Part shown: one piece after another, positions 1 to 9,870 of the stretch | Numbering within the stretch: position 1 is the stretch's first letter | Layout of the letters: the number at the start of each line of letters is the position of its first letter | NCBI GenBank assembly: GCA_905182495.1 | Contig: CAJJBU010000014.1 | Span: forward strand, 45,955 to 109,954 | Length of the DNA stretch: 64,000 nucleotides | Source of the DNA: Flavobacteriales bacterium UBA952 | GTDB lineage: Bacteria; Bacteroidota; Bacteroidia; Flavobacteriales_D; Crocinitomicaceae | Direction: 5' to 3' | Program-made: the position numbers and the translations under genes | The notes under the pieces: model-generated | What the model saw: only the letters and a program-made list of their open reading frames with translations | Databases searched by the model: none | Told to the model about the DNA's origin: nothing

Positions 1-962
1 AAATAAACCCTCAAAAAATGTCTAATGGAGCAAGTGTACATCCCTATATAACGGAAAATTATGGCATAAATTCAGGGGATCAAATTCTCAAGGTAGATGG
101 AGAGGTTTTAACAAATCTCGATGAACTAAATAAAATCATAATGCTACGCGACTTGGAAAGCTTGACCGTAAAGCATGAAAATGGTCTGACAGAAACCATT
201 TCCTTTCCTGAAGACATTGGTTCTGAACTTTTTGAAAATGGCGCTTTCCCTGCATTTGGGATGCGAACTAAATCATCCTTTATTGAAAGTGTTGACGGCG
301 GCTCTTTGGCCGAAGAAGCTGGATTAAAATCTAAAGATAAAATTATTGAAATCGATGGTGAAAAACTAGAATACTTTGACCAGATACAGAGTGCCCTTTA
401 CCAAAACAAAAATAAAGCAGTAATGCTTTCTGTGCTTCGTGAAGATGAAAACAAGGCATTAGATACGCTCCTACTTGAAGCAAAAGTTGACCCTGACGGT
501 AAGCTTGGTTTTGCCGTAGGTATCAGTGAGGTTGCAGACTCTTCAGCGGTTGAATCGATAGCCTATACGTTTGGAAATAGTATTGTCGAAGGAACTAAGT
601 ATGGTTTAAATACCCTTGGAGACTACGTTAGTCAATTCAAGTTTATTTTCACTAAAAAGGGAGCTGGCTCCATAGGTGGTTTTGCTACGATAGGAAATCT
701 TTTTCCTCCTGTATGGGATTGGCATGCGTTCTGGATGCAAACGGCATTGCTATCCATTATTCTTGCCTTTATGAATATTTTACCCATCCCAGCGCTTGAT
801 GGTGGCCATGTTGTTTTCTTAATTTATGAGATGATAACTGGAAAAGAAGCTCCTCTAAAAGTTTTAGAATACGCCCAGTATGTAGGGATTTTTCTTTTAC
901 TTGGATTGATGGTCTATGCCAACGGAAACGATTTGGTTCGTTGGATTAATGGTGCGTTTTAG
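1..962 (+). CDS. rseP: RIP metalloprotease RseP (site-2 protease), 5' end outside window
   Basis: C-terminal part of an M50 intramembrane zinc protease, which cuts membrane-bound anti-sigma factors or remnant signal peptides. The frame is open to the left edge of the window, so the first ATG at 18 is internal and the N-terminal HExxH motif lies upstream. Visible are two PDZ-like modules (roughly window residues 20-80 and 85-150, with GDQILKVDGE and KDKIIEIDGE) and a hydrophobic C-terminus. That C-terminus carries the family motif NILPIPALDGGH, whose Asp is a zinc ligand, and a final membrane segment. Identification is firm; the length and start cannot be judged here. Confidence 0.93.
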   Translation, partial: INPQKMSNGASVHPYITENYGINSGDQILKVDGEVLTNLDELNKIIMLRDLESLTVKHENGLTETISFPEDIGSELFENGAFPAFGMRTKSSFIESVDGGSLAEEAGLKSKDKIIEIDGEKLEYFDQIQSALYQNKNKAVMLSVLREDENKALDTLLLEAKVDPDGKLGFAVGISEVADSSAVESIAYTFGNSIVEGTKYGLNTLGDYVSQFKFIFTKKGAGSIGGFATIGNLFPPVWDWHAFWMQTALLSIILAFMNILPIPALDGGHVVFLIYEMITGKEAPLKVLEYAQYVGIFLLLGLMVYANGNDLVRWINGAF

Positions 963-1027
963 CGCGTTTCTGTAATTGACTAGAATCGAATTCAAATGAA
1001 TTTTGTTTCTTTATAAAAAATATACAA

Positions 1028-1246
1028 ATGAATTATACTCGTCCAACCTTAACTTTCTTTTTTGCTCTAGCAGCAACATTATTTCTTGTTTCATGTGGAG
1101 GCACATCTGCTTGTGACTGCAAAAACAATGATAAAATGGGAAATGCTAGCGATACAGAACTAGAAGAAAAATGCAAAGAAGCTGAAAACAACATGTCTTC
1201 CGAAGAAAAAGCAGACTACATCTCTTCCTACAAGGACTGTAAATAA
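1028..1246 (+). CDS. small predicted lipoprotein, function unknown
   Basis: A 72-residue protein with a hydrophobic signal sequence and a lipobox ending LFLVSC (Cys near residue 23), so it is predicted to be lipidated and exported. The mature part is short, charged and Cys-containing (ACDCKNN, EEKCKEAE, terminal DCK), which suggests disulfides or metal binding, but no family was recognised. It stands alone between rseP and paaZ in the same direction. The signal sequence and lipobox make it a credible gene; function is not assigned. Confidence 0.7.
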   Translation: MNYTRPTLTFFFALAATLFLVSCGGTSACDCKNNDKMGNASDTELEEKCKEAENNMSSEEKADYISSYKDCK

Positions 1247-1333
1247 ATTCAGCTTTCTAAATATATCTAGGCGCAAATGCAATCTGCTTTTGCAGATTCG
1301 GTTGCTTCTTAGTGAACCTAAAAACAGACTTGT

Positions 1334-3385
1334 ATGCAAGACTTTCAAAACTATATTCTTGGCGCCTGGGGCAATGGTAAAGGCTCAGAAACCGATCTTT
1401 TTAATGCAATTAATGGAGATCCCTTAGGTTGCGTTTCAAGTGCAGGAATTGACTACAAAGAAGTCCTGCAATATGGAAGGTCTGTTGGAGGTCCATCACT
1501 GCGAAAAATGACATTTCAAGAAAGGGGAAGAATGCTCAAAGCATTGGCTTTTTATCTTCTTGACCGTAAAGACTCGTATTACAAGGTTAGTGCTTGGACT
1601 GGTGCAACGAAAATCGATTCTTGGATTGATATTGAAGGCGGAATTGGCAATTTATTTGCTAATGCATCCTTAAGAAAGCAGTTTCCTGACCTGCCTTATT
1701 ATGTAGATGGCGTTGCCGCACCCTTATCTAAAGGAGGGAGTTTTATTGGGCACCATATTATGGTGCCAAAAGAAGGGGTCGCTATACATATCAATGCTTT
1801 TAATTTTCCAATATGGGGAATGCTCGAAAAAATCGCGGTAAACCTTATGGCTGGTGTTCCTGCAATTGTTAAACCTTCTGAATTCACTTGCTATTTAACA
1901 GAAGTAATGGTTCGAGATATCATTGCCTCACAAATCCTTCCTGAAGGAGCGCTTCAGCTTATTTGTGGTTTGGGCAGGGGAATTATAGACCACGTAGACT
2001 CTAGAGATACAGTAACCTTCACGGGAAGTGCCTCGACGGGGAAAGTCCTAAAAGGATTGCCTCACATCACTGAACAAAGTGTTTCGTTTAATCTTGAGGC
2101 AGACTCTTTAAATGCATCGGTCCTTGGTATGTATGCGACTCCGGGAACGATAGAGTTTGATCTTTTCGTAAAAGAATGTGTTAAGGAAATCACGATTAAA
2201 GCCGGTCAAAAATGTACGGCCGTCCGAAGAATACTTGTACCTGAAAACCTATTAGATGAGGTGCAAAAGGCAATAAGCGAAAAGCTAAACAAAACAAAAA
2301 TTGGCGACCCATCAATAGCGGGTGTTCGGATGGGGGCATTAGCCTCAAAACTACAAGTAGAGAGGGTTAGAGCAAGTGTAGACCTTCTCGCTAAATCTCA
2401 AAGTATTGTCTCAGGTGACCTAGACAATTTTGAAGTTCATGGAGCAGATAAGAATAAGGGCGCTTTCTTTTCGCCAATTCTATTTCGAAATGACGATCCT
2501 TTTAAAAATATAGCTTGTCATGAAATTGAGGCATTTGGTCCAGTATCTACGATTATGCCATATAAAAATATCGATGAGGCAATTGAACTTGCAAAAATGG
2601 GTAAAGGTTCATTGGTATCATCCATAGTCACCCCTGATAACAAAGAGGCACGAGATTATGTGGTAGGTGCGGCGAGTATGCACGGAAGAATCTTAGTGCT
2701 CAATAAAGATTGTGCAAAAGAAAGCACAGGTCATGGCTCTCCCATGCCTTTACTCACGCATGGTGGTCCTGGTCGCGCTGGAGGAGGCGAAGAGATGGGC
2801 GGTAAGCGTGGGATTCTACATTACTTACAAAGAACTGCTATTCAAGGTCATCCGACTACAATTACTGCAATAACAGAGCAATTTCAAATAGGGGCAGAAA
2901 TGCCAGAAGCAAACCCACATGTCTTTAGAAAGCACTTTGAAGAATTGGTCGTTGGAGAAACCGTATTCACGCACAAACACACTGTCACAGATGCAGATAT
3001 TGTAAACTTTGCCAATGTGTCTGGTGACAACTTTTATGCGCACATGGATGCGACCTCGCTTGACGGAACTATTTTTGAGCAGCGTGTAGCGCATGGTTAT
3101 TTTATTTTATCCAAAGCTGCAGGCTTATTTGTCGATCCTAAAAAAGGGCCTGTATTACTCAATTATGGTTTGGATGATGCGCGTTTTATTAAACCCGTAT
3201 ATCCTGGAGCAACAATTGGCGTTCGATTTACGGTTAAAGAAAAAATGGACCAAGAAAAACGTAGTGAAGACGATATATCAAAAGGGATTGTCCGTTTTCT
3301 TGTCGATGTTTACGATGAAACAGGTGAGACCGTAGCCTTGGCGACCATCTTGACAATGGTTAAAAAGCTTGATCAATCTTATTAA
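1334..3385 (+). CDS. paaZ: PaaZ: bifunctional aldehyde dehydrogenase / MaoC-type hydratase of phenylacetate degradation
   Basis: A 683-residue two-domain enzyme. Residues about 1-520 are an NAD(P)-dependent aldehyde dehydrogenase with the catalytic Cys in AGQKCTAVRR (about residue 293) and general-base Glu in FNLEADSLN (about 254). Residues about 545-680 are a MaoC-like hotdog hydratase with the catalytic Asp/His pair in VSGDNFYAHMD. This arrangement and length match PaaZ. In known systems the hydratase opens the oxepin-CoA ring and the dehydrogenase oxidises the semialdehyde product. No other paa gene is in the window, so the gene is apart from any pathway operon here. A broader role in another CoA-ester route cannot be excluded. 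Confidence 0.93.
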   Translation: MQDFQNYILGAWGNGKGSETDLFNAINGDPLGCVSSAGIDYKEVLQYGRSVGGPSLRKMTFQERGRMLKALAFYLLDRKDSYYKVSAWTGATKIDSWIDIEGGIGNLFANASLRKQFPDLPYYVDGVAAPLSKGGSFIGHHIMVPKEGVAIHINAFNFPIWGMLEKIAVNLMAGVPAIVKPSEFTCYLTEVMVRDIIASQILPEGALQLICGLGRGIIDHVDSRDTVTFTGSASTGKVLKGLPHITEQSVSFNLEADSLNASVLGMYATPGTIEFDLFVKECVKEITIKAGQKCTAVRRILVPENLLDEVQKAISEKLNKTKIGDPSIAGVRMGALASKLQVERVRASVDLLAKSQSIVSGDLDNFEVHGADKNKGAFFSPILFRNDDPFKNIACHEIEAFGPVSTIMPYKNIDEAIELAKMGKGSLVSSIVTPDNKEARDYVVGAASMHGRILVLNKDCAKESTGHGSPMPLLTHGGPGRAGGGEEMGGKRGILHYLQRTAIQGHPTTITAITEQFQIGAEMPEANPHVFRKHFEELVVGETVFTHKHTVTDADIVNFANVSGDNFYAHMDATSLDGTIFEQRVAHGYFILSKAAGLFVDPKKGPVLLNYGLDDARFIKPVYPGATIGVRFTVKEKMDQEKRSEDDISKGIVRFLVDVYDETGETVALATILTMVKKLDQSY

Positions 3386-3516
3386 TACGTTCCTCTATTT
3401 TTTAATGCTACAAAAAGCGGAACACAGAATTTGATTTCTATCAATTAATAGGGAGCTTTATTTGCCTAAGTGTCATTTATACACTAAGTTTGTTTTAACC
3501 CTCTAAAATAAAACTT

Positions 3517-3729
3517 ATGATTACTTCCAAAAAAAGATCTCTAAACGAAATTAGACAAACAAAAGATTCTTATTACGTCGTTCCATCAACAGTTACAAAA
3601 TCCCTCACCGAACAGGTGATCGGAGATTTTTTTAAAAGGGACAGCGGTCAATCGACAATCACAATAGAAAATTATTCAGAATTAACAGACTTTTTACGAA
3701 CGAATCGTTTCATTATCACAAAGGAATAA
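3517..3729 (+). CDS. hypothetical 70-residue protein upstream of amt
   Basis: A small soluble-looking protein with a basic N-terminus and a Thr/Glu-rich C-terminal half; no signal peptide, membrane segment or known motif. Its stop is only three bases before the amt start, so the two are probably co-transcribed. That position invites comparison with PII regulators, which commonly accompany amt, but it lacks PII size and the T-loop signature. I do not recognise a family. Support is the operon-like spacing and intact frame. Confidence 0.55.
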   Translation: MITSKKRSLNEIRQTKDSYYVVPSTVTKSLTEQVIGDFFKRDSGQSTITIENYSELTDFLRTNRFIITKE

Positions 3730-3732
3730 TTC

Positions 3733-5028
3733 ATGAAAAAAAACTGGGGCAGTAAACTCAACTTTGTGTTATTGGCCATCCTTGTTTGTGTTGTTTTATT
3801 TGAGAATGACCCCTATGATTATTCGACCAGTCATCTTCCAATAGATAGTGGAGATACTGCATGGATGATCGTAGCAAGCGCCTTTGTCTTATTGATGACG
3901 CCGGGACTTGCTTTTTTCTATGGCGGAATGGTGAATATTAAAAATGTTATTTCCACCATGTTACAGAGCTTTGTAGCGCTGGGGGTAATAAGCGTAGCCT
4001 GGGTTGTTATCGGGTTTAGTTTGGCCTTTGGGGACAGTTTTTATGGAATCATTGGTAGCCCTATTACCTATTTCAGTTTTAAAAATGTAACTCTTGCCCC
4101 ACACCCTGAATTTGGTCCAACAATTCCCTTCTTAATTTTCGCTTTTTTTCAACTAAAGTTTGCGATTATCACACCGGCGCTTATCTCAGGAAGTTTTGCG
4201 GGACGGATTCGTTTTCGGTCCTATATTCTATTTATGCTGCTATTTACTATTTTCATTTACTCTCCCTTAGCCCATATGACATGGCATCCGGAAGGTCTTT
4301 TAAGGAAGTGGGGGGTTATCGATTTTGCAGGTGGGACAGTCGTTCATATGTCCGCTGGATTGGCTGCTCTTGCTGGTGCATTGTTTTTAGGGAAACGTAA
4401 AATACTCGAAGAAAAACCTGCAAATATTCCTTTTGTCATTTTAGGGACAGGGCTTCTTTGGTTTGGGTGGTTTGGATTTAATGCCGGCTCCGCTTTGGGA
4501 GCAAACTTTGATGCTGTTGTCGCTTTTGCAAACACAAACCTAGCATCGGCAACGAGTATGATTACATGGATATTCTTTGATAGATTTCGAGACGGAAAGA
4601 TGTCTGCTCTTGGTGCCTGCATTGGTGCCATTGTCGGACTTGTCGCAATAACTCCTGCTGCCGGCGTGGTCACGCTCGGACAAAGTATATTTATTGGTTT
4701 TATTGCCGCTATTATAAGCAATTTAGCCATTGGAGTCTTTCGTAAATTGAACATAGACGACACTCTAGATGTCTTTCCGACACACGGAATTGGAGGTATA
4801 GTTGGAATGGTTCTTACCTCTGTTTTTGCGGCAGATGTGGGCTTGGTTTACGGCGAGTACAACACCTTTTTGATGCACCTCGTTGCCATTTTAGTTATAG
4901 GTGTTTATACACTTGGCATGAGTTATCTTTTGTTTAAAATCGTCAATTTAATTACCCCTCTTCGGGTTCGTGAAGATCAAGAAGAAAGAGGGCTTGATGC
5001 CTCACAGCACGGCGAGTATTTTAATTAG
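3733..5028 (+). CDS. amt: ammonium transporter Amt
   Basis: A 431-residue polytopic inner-membrane protein of the Amt/MEP/Rh family, which conducts ammonium/ammonia. About eleven membrane segments are apparent. Diagnostic stretches include FYGGMVNIKNVISTM, FQLKFAIITPALISGSFAGR, and the two pore histidines in SPLAHMTWHPEG and FPTHGIGGIVG. The canonical AER after the ITPALI segment reads AGR here. A glnK (PII) partner, common next to amt, is absent; an unrecognised 70-residue gene takes its place just upstream. Confidence 0.96.
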   Translation: MKKNWGSKLNFVLLAILVCVVLFENDPYDYSTSHLPIDSGDTAWMIVASAFVLLMTPGLAFFYGGMVNIKNVISTMLQSFVALGVISVAWVVIGFSLAFGDSFYGIIGSPITYFSFKNVTLAPHPEFGPTIPFLIFAFFQLKFAIITPALISGSFAGRIRFRSYILFMLLFTIFIYSPLAHMTWHPEGLLRKWGVIDFAGGTVVHMSAGLAALAGALFLGKRKILEEKPANIPFVILGTGLLWFGWFGFNAGSALGANFDAVVAFANTNLASATSMITWIFFDRFRDGKMSALGACIGAIVGLVAITPAAGVVTLGQSIFIGFIAAIISNLAIGVFRKLNIDDTLDVFPTHGIGGIVGMVLTSVFAADVGLVYGEYNTFLMHLVAILVIGVYTLGMSYLLFKIVNLITPLRVREDQEERGLDASQHGEYFN

Positions 5029-5034
5029 GCTTTT

Positions 5035-5649
5035 CTAATAGAGGAAGTTGTTATACGGATATCTAACCTTAAAGATCTCTTGTACTTCCTTATAAATCGT
5101 GTTTCGAAGCTCTTCCATATTCTCCTTGCTTTTGGCAGATATGAAAATCACTTTTTCGGGACCGAGCTTTGACATCCATGTTTTTTGCAGAGCCTCCAAT
5201 GAGGATAAACCATCCGGATCTTCCAGCTCATATTCTGGCGGTAAATAAGCATCTATTTTATTAAAGACGACTAAGGTCGGCTTTTCAGTTTTATCAATTT
5301 CACTTAAAGTTTCATTTACTACACGGTAATGGTCTTCAAAATTCGGGTGAGAAATATCCAGTACATGAATTAATAAGTCCGCTTCTCGTACCTCATCAAG
5401 AGTTGATTTAAACGACTCCATCAGCTGTTTCGGAAGTTTTCTAATAAACCCAACAGTGTCCGTTAGTAGCAACGGCAGGTTGCCTATAACAACTTTACGA
5501 ACCGTCGTGTCAAGTGTTGCAAAAAGCTTGTTCTCTGCAAAAACCTTAGACTTTGAAAGTACATTCATTAAGGTGCTTTTACCTGCATTGGTATAACCAA
5601 CTAAGGCAACTCTGACCAGCTGCCCCCGATTACCCCTTTGCGCACTCAT
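5035..5649 (-). CDS. hflX: HflX GTPase, C-terminal (G-domain) half of a split gene
   Basis: A 204-residue product holding the GTPase domain of HflX, a ribosome-splitting and ribosome-associated GTPase. Motifs seen are P-loop GYTNAGKST, switch DTVGF, and NKID. Normal HflX is about 400 residues with this domain fused behind the N-terminal ribosome-binding domain, which is in the preceding, overlapping frame (5630-6223). The ATG used here (MSAQRGNRGQLVRV) lies in the linker that normally continues from the first half. It could be reinitiated, or the break may be a mutation or sequencing error. Confidence 0.85.
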   Translation of the reverse strand: MSAQRGNRGQLVRVALVGYTNAGKSTLMNVLSKSKVFAENKLFATLDTTVRKVVIGNLPLLLTDTVGFIRKLPKQLMESFKSTLDEVREADLLIHVLDISHPNFEDHYRVVNETLSEIDKTEKPTLVVFNKIDAYLPPEYELEDPDGLSSLEALQKTWMSKLGPEKVIFISAKSKENMEELRNTIYKEVQEIFKVRYPYNNFLY

Positions 5650-6223
5650 TTGCTTGTCGATTCGACTTCAATCGCTCTTTCATTAAGGAAATACGTGTAT
5701 TGATAATCCTTCTATCGGTCTCGATTTGAGACTCTCCTGGACCACGAAGCCCAATACCACCTTTTTGTCTTTCTAGGTGTGTCCACAATCGTGTCAATCG
5801 AGGGAGCATATACTGAAGCTGAGCCAATTCAACTTGTGTCTTTGCATGAAAGGACATTGCCCTATTCGCGAAAATGTCTAAAATAAGAATGGTGCGGTCC
5901 AATATTTTACATTCCAGTTCTTTTTCGATATTTCGCAGCTGAGAAGGTGAAAGTTCATCATCAAAAATAACCATCTCAATATCCTTAGCGTTTATATATT
6001 CTTTGATTTCTTCTAGTTTTCCGGTCCCAACAAATGTTTTGGGATTAGGCATAGGTAGTTTTTGAAGAAATTGATGCTGTGTTTCGGCACCGGCCGTTTC
6101 AGCTAAAAACCTAAGCTCATCTAAATGCTCAAGAGCCTCCTCTTCAGATATTTTAGCATGCGCCACACCAACAATTATACAAAATTCATGTTCCTCTTTA
6201 ATTGTTGCTTGTGGTTTTCCCAT
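5630..6223 (-). CDS. hflX: HflX GTPase, N-terminal half of a split gene
   Basis: A 197-residue product with the HflX N-terminal domain: the VGTGKLEEI segment and the conserved linker GGIGLRGPGESQIETDRR. It ends prematurely in a non-homologous tail (SNRQANECAKG), 20 bases past the start of the G-domain half. In the other frame the same DNA reads RIDKQMSAQRGNRG, as expected for intact HflX. A one-base difference between about 5655 and 5672 therefore separates the halves. The start overlaps the stop of the upstream cytochrome gene (TAATG), which suggests coupling. Confidence 0.85.
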   Translation of the reverse strand: MGKPQATIKEEHEFCIIVGVAHAKISEEEALEHLDELRFLAETAGAETQHQFLQKLPMPNPKTFVGTGKLEEIKEYINAKDIEMVIFDDELSPSQLRNIEKELECKILDRTILILDIFANRAMSFHAKTQVELAQLQYMLPRLTRLWTHLERQKGGIGLRGPGESQIETDRRIINTRISLMKERLKSNRQANECAKG

Positions 6224-6540
6224 TACTTTCTTAAGGTTAATACAAATTCAGATAGCCAAGCTACCTTTTCCTCCGATTGCAGTGTTTGTCCATACGCAGG
6301 CATCGCACCTTTTCCCTGCATAATGATTTGCTGTATTTCAGCACTGGTAAGTACGCTAATTTTTAGATTCTTGGAGCCGCTTGCGCCCAAATCACCAGAA
6401 GCACCATGACACCTCAGACAATGAATGTTATATAGCGTTTCACCATTTTCCAGTGGTGAATCAGTTAAAACTTCTTCCACAGAACTACTACACCCAGCAA
6501 GTGTAAATAAAAGTCCAAAAAAGAGTGTTCTTAGAACCAT
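6223..6540 (-). CDS. c-type cytochrome lipoprotein
   Basis: A 105-residue single-haem cytochrome c. It starts with a signal sequence and a lipobox (FTLAGCSSS, Cys near residue 17), followed by the haem-binding motif CLRCH and a later axial Met in GAMPAYG. It should carry electrons at the membrane on the periplasmic side. The upstream gene, which it overlaps by ten bases, encodes a four-helix membrane protein with conserved His; together they could form a small electron-transfer unit, which is inference. hflX follows with a one-base overlap. Confidence 0.85.
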   Translation of the reverse strand: MVLRTLFFGLLFTLAGCSSSVEEVLTDSPLENGETLYNIHCLRCHGASGDLGASGSKNLKISVLTSAEIQQIIMQGKGAMPAYGQTLQSEEKVAWLSEFVLTLRK

Positions 6541-6956
6541 GATCCATTAAGCGCTTCTCTAAATGGCCAAGGAATAGAGAGTAAAATAAGAACCAGTCCT
6601 ATCGTATACCATACCGCTATTTTTTTGTTTTTTTGTGCCGGAAATTCTTGCTTTTCAGCTATTTTACGACCGATTGTTACGATTATTATTGCTGCCAACA
6701 TTCCTAGAAGGTGTTCCATACCATAGAACCGTGTAATAGGACTCTTCATCCATCCAGATTCAAAAGAAACATTGCCTGAAGTGTAGTAAAGAATGAGCCC
6801 TAATAAAAGCTGAATGTGAAGAGAAACCATCGCGAAAAGATTAACCATCTTGTTTTTTTTCTCATAGCTGTTTTTCCCTGCCACGGCGATATAAATCGCA
6901 TAAATAAGTAGTCCTAATACCAACCACCTTAACCCTGAATGTGTGTGTACTAACAT
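6531..6956 (-). CDS. four-helix membrane protein, cytochrome b-like family
   Basis: A 141-residue protein with four predicted membrane helices. His residues in VHTHSGLRWL near the N-terminus, SLHIQLLLG and GMEHLLG are spaced as in small Bacteroidota membrane proteins often annotated as cytochrome B. Haem binding is plausible but not proven by sequence alone. It is the first gene of a run that overlaps the cytochrome c gene, which supports a shared redox role. Confidence 0.65.
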   Translation of the reverse strand: MLVHTHSGLRWLVLGLLIYAIYIAVAGKNSYEKKNKMVNLFAMVSLHIQLLLGLILYYTSGNVSFESGWMKSPITRFYGMEHLLGMLAAIIIVTIGRKIAEKQEFPAQKNKKIAVWYTIGLVLILLSIPWPFREALNGSWF

Positions 6957-6965
6957 GTTTTATTT

Positions 6966-8762
6966 TTAGTCGTTCAACTTTAATACGGCAAGAAAAGCCT
7001 CTTGAGGGACCTCTACGCGTCCGATCTGTCGCATTCTTTTCTTTCCTGCTTTTTGTTTTTCTAATAACTTCCTTTTTCGAGAAATATCACCACCATAACA
7101 TTTCGCGGTAACATCTTTACGCAATGCTTTTATTGTTTCTCTAGCGATTACTTTAGCGCCTATAGCGGCTTGAATAGGTATTTCAAACTGCTGTCTCGGA
7201 ATCAGTTCTTTAAGCTTTAAACAGATTCGTTTACCCAAATCAAAGGCATTGCTTCTATGCACAAGTGCAGACAATGCATCTACCTGCTCCCCATTGAGTA
7301 ATAAATCCATTTTAATTAAATCTGATGTTTTATAATCTGTTGGATGGTAATCAAAGGATGCGTACCCTCTAGAAACAGACTTTAATCGGTCATAAAAATC
7401 GAAAACAATTTCGGCCAAAGGCATTTCAAAAGTAATTTCGACTCTGTCTTGTGTAAGGTAAACTTGATTTTGAAGTTCTCCCCTTTTTTCTATACAGAGC
7501 GTCATGATCGCGCCAACATATTCTGTCTTTGTGATGACTTGAGCTCGTATGTAGGGCTCTTCTATACGTTCCATTCCAGAAGGATCTGGAAGCTCAGATG
7601 GGTTATTTACAATATTAATCTGATCAGGTGTTTTCTTCATGTACGACTTGTACGAGACATTCGGTACTGTTGTAATCACAACCATATTAAACTCCCGCTC
7701 CAATCTTTCTTGGATAATTTCCATATGCAGCATTCCTAGAAAACCACAACGGAACCCAAAACCGAGTGCCGCAGATGATTCAGGCTCAAAAACCAAAGAA
7801 GAATCATTTAGTTGTAGCTTTTCCATCGAATACCTTAACTCTTCATAGTCTTCAGAGTCTACGGGGTAGATTCCTGCAAACACCATGGGTTTGACGTCTT
7901 CAAATCCTTTAATTGCAACTTCACAAGGGTTTTCGGAAGCCGTTATCGTATCGCCAACTTTAACCTCATTGGCCTGTTTGATTCCTGAAATAATATAACC
8001 CACGTCACCTGTTCTTAATTCTTTTTTCGGCTTTAAGCCCATTTTAAGAATGCCTATTTCGTCTGCGTTATAATCTTTATTTGTGTTTAAAAAACGGATG
8101 CGTTGGCCCTTACGAAGCATCCCGTTTTTAATTCTAAAGTATGCGATAATCCCACGAAATGGGTTAAAGACCGAATCAAAAATCATGGCTTGCAATGGGG
8201 CATCATCATCGCCTACAGGAGAAGGGATTCGATTGATAACGGCCTCTAGAATTGCATCAACACCTAGGCCTGTTTTACCGGAAGCTTCAATAATTTCTTC
8301 AAATTCGCAACCTATAAGTTCAACGATTTGATCAGAAACCTCTTCGGGCATTGCCCCGGGGAGATCCATTTTATTAAGTATAGGTATGATCTTTAAATCG
8401 TGTTCAAGCGCTAAATACAAATTCGAAATTGTTTGTGCCTCTATCCCTTGAGATGCATCTACTATAAGTAAAGCGCCTTCACAGGCGGCAATAGATCTAG
8501 AAACCTCATACGAAAAGTCGACATGCCCAGGAGTATCAATCAGATTGAGAATATAATCCTCGCCTTCAAAGGTATAACTCATTTGAACGGCATGACTCTT
8601 AATGGTAATTCCTCGCTCCCGCTCTAGGTCCATATCATCGAGTGCTTGATTTTGCATTTCACGATCTGATATCGTTCCTGTTGTTTGAAGAAGCCGATCT
8701 GCTAAAGTGCTTTTCCCATGGTCAATGTGGGCAATAATGCAAAAATTCCGAATGTGTTTCAT
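6966..8762 (-). CDS. lepA: elongation factor 4 (LepA), back-translocating ribosomal GTPase
   Basis: A 598-residue translational GTPase, full length for LepA/EF4. G-domain motifs are [17 protein letters not shown] and NKMDLP. Also present are the RGYASFDY region of domain V and the LepA-specific C-terminus ([19 protein letters not shown]). LepA acts on ribosomes in the cytoplasm. The next minus-strand gene downstream begins ten bases after its stop. Confidence 0.98.
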   Translation of the reverse strand: MKHIRNFCIIAHIDHGKSTLADRLLQTTGTISDREMQNQALDDMDLERERGITIKSHAVQMSYTFEGEDYILNLIDTPGHVDFSYEVSRSIAACEGALLIVDASQGIEAQTISNLYLALEHDLKIIPILNKMDLPGAMPEEVSDQIVELIGCEFEEIIEASGKTGLGVDAILEAVINRIPSPVGDDDAPLQAMIFDSVFNPFRGIIAYFRIKNGMLRKGQRIRFLNTNKDYNADEIGILKMGLKPKKELRTGDVGYIISGIKQANEVKVGDTITASENPCEVAIKGFEDVKPMVFAGIYPVDSEDYEELRYSMEKLQLNDSSLVFEPESSAALGFGFRCGFLGMLHMEIIQERLEREFNMVVITTVPNVSYKSYMKKTPDQINIVNNPSELPDPSGMERIEEPYIRAQVITKTEYVGAIMTLCIEKRGELQNQVYLTQDRVEITFEMPLAEIVFDFYDRLKSVSRGYASFDYHPTDYKTSDLIKMDLLLNGEQVDALSALVHRSNAFDLGKRICLKLKELIPRQQFEIPIQAAIGAKVIARETIKALRKDVTAKCYGGDISRKRKLLEKQKAGKKRMRQIGRVEVPQEAFLAVLKLND

Positions 8763-8829
8763 GAACTATCAAAATTACACTTTAAATCTGAATTTATCTT
8801 CGTTTGAAGTGCTATTTATAAAACGAGTT

Positions 8830-9870
8830 TTACTTGTATAGTCGCGAGAATAGAACTTCTTTATGCAATGGTTTTTCCGCTAAAATATAATCCGCCATCT
8901 CCAAAGACAACAAGGGGGCTAACATGTATCCTTTTGTCCCAAGGCCATTGAATATATATAGCCCGTTATGCTCGGGATGTTCTCCCATAACGGGTCTTCG
9001 ATCTGCCACCGTGGGTCGAATCCCAACATATTGCTCTTCAACCGTGTAATCAGCATCTGAAATTGCTTTTAATGTCAATTCTAATTTAGCGCGCGCTTCA
9101 GCTGTAACTTCCAGGCTTGGCTCATTCCATTCATAGGTTGCACCTAATTTATACTCGTTTCCTCCCAAAGGCAATAGAAATCCTTTTTTATTCCAGGACT
9201 CGTTTTTTGATAAGTTTTTACTTGTTATTTTTAACATTTGGCCCCGATTATGCTGAATATTTGCTTTGGTAAAAAAAGGAAGTGCATCGTTGTCAGCACC
9301 GCAACAAAATACGATAGCATCGTATGACTTCGTCTTATAAGTACAAGTTTCTAATTCGAGACTCGAGACATCGAACGGGGCATAGGATAAAACACCTTTA
9401 CTTATGAGATAGGCGTGTAGTTGCTTCATGAAGACTTCAGGATGGATCCAAAAAGCACTTTTTACCAATCCTGACCCAAATTCATTTTTTGAATTCGGTA
9501 TTGATTCATCAAAATCATCGTGAATCGTGAGGTAATCCTGATAAGCCGTTTCATGCTGCTTTGTTTCCCAAAACCCTCGCTCTTGAGCTGAAGAAAAAAA
9601 GCGCCTTATCTTAAGTTCGTTAAAGAACTTGGTATCAAATTTTTTTTCTAACTCCAAATAAAAACGACGGGCATAAGGCAATAATTCTTGAACACGCCAT
9701 GATAAATTCATTCTCCTAAAAACCATAGGGTTAACCATCCCTGATGCCACCAATGAAGAGTGGTTATCTCCTCTGTCAATCACGCGAACCTCAACCCCTT
9801 TTTTAATCAGTTGAATGGCTAAACTTCCTCCTGCTACGCCTCCACCAATTATCAAAATCTTCTTCATCAT
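8830..9870 (-). CDS. FAD-dependent oxidoreductase of the D-amino-acid oxidase (DAO) family
   Basis: A 346-residue flavoprotein with an N-terminal dinucleotide-binding motif (ILIIGGGVAGGS) and the C-terminal DAO pattern (GIRPTVADRRPVMGEHP, then NGLGTKGYMLAPLLS). The fold resembles the oxidoreductase domain of MnmC and glycine/D-amino-acid oxidases, but the substrate cannot be read from sequence. Two adjacent ATG codons mark the start. The upstream comF stop overlaps it by four bases (ATGA), so the pair is co-translated. Confidence 0.85.
   Translation of the reverse strand: MMKKILIIGGGVAGGSLAIQLIKKGVEVRVIDRGDNHSSLVASGMVNPMVFRRMNLSWRVQELLPYARRFYLELEKKFDTKFFNELKIRRFFSSAQERGFWETKQHETAYQDYLTIHDDFDESIPNSKNEFGSGLVKSAFWIHPEVFMKQLHAYLISKGVLSYAPFDVSSLELETCTYKTKSYDAIVFCCGADNDALPFFTKANIQHNRGQMLKITSKNLSKNESWNKKGFLLPLGGNEYKLGATYEWNEPSLEVTAEARAKLELTLKAISDADYTVEEQYVGIRPTVADRRPVMGEHPEHNGLYIFNGLGTKGYMLAPLLSLEMADYILAEKPLHKEVLFSRLYK

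Noticed and set aside
4344..4763. 139-codon minus-strand frame inside amt
   Set aside because: It is antisense to highly conserved transporter sequence and has no features of its own.
5630..5675. Programmed frameshift in hflX
   Set aside because: No slippery heptamer, internal stop at the shift point or stimulatory structure is visible; a simple indel is the better explanation.
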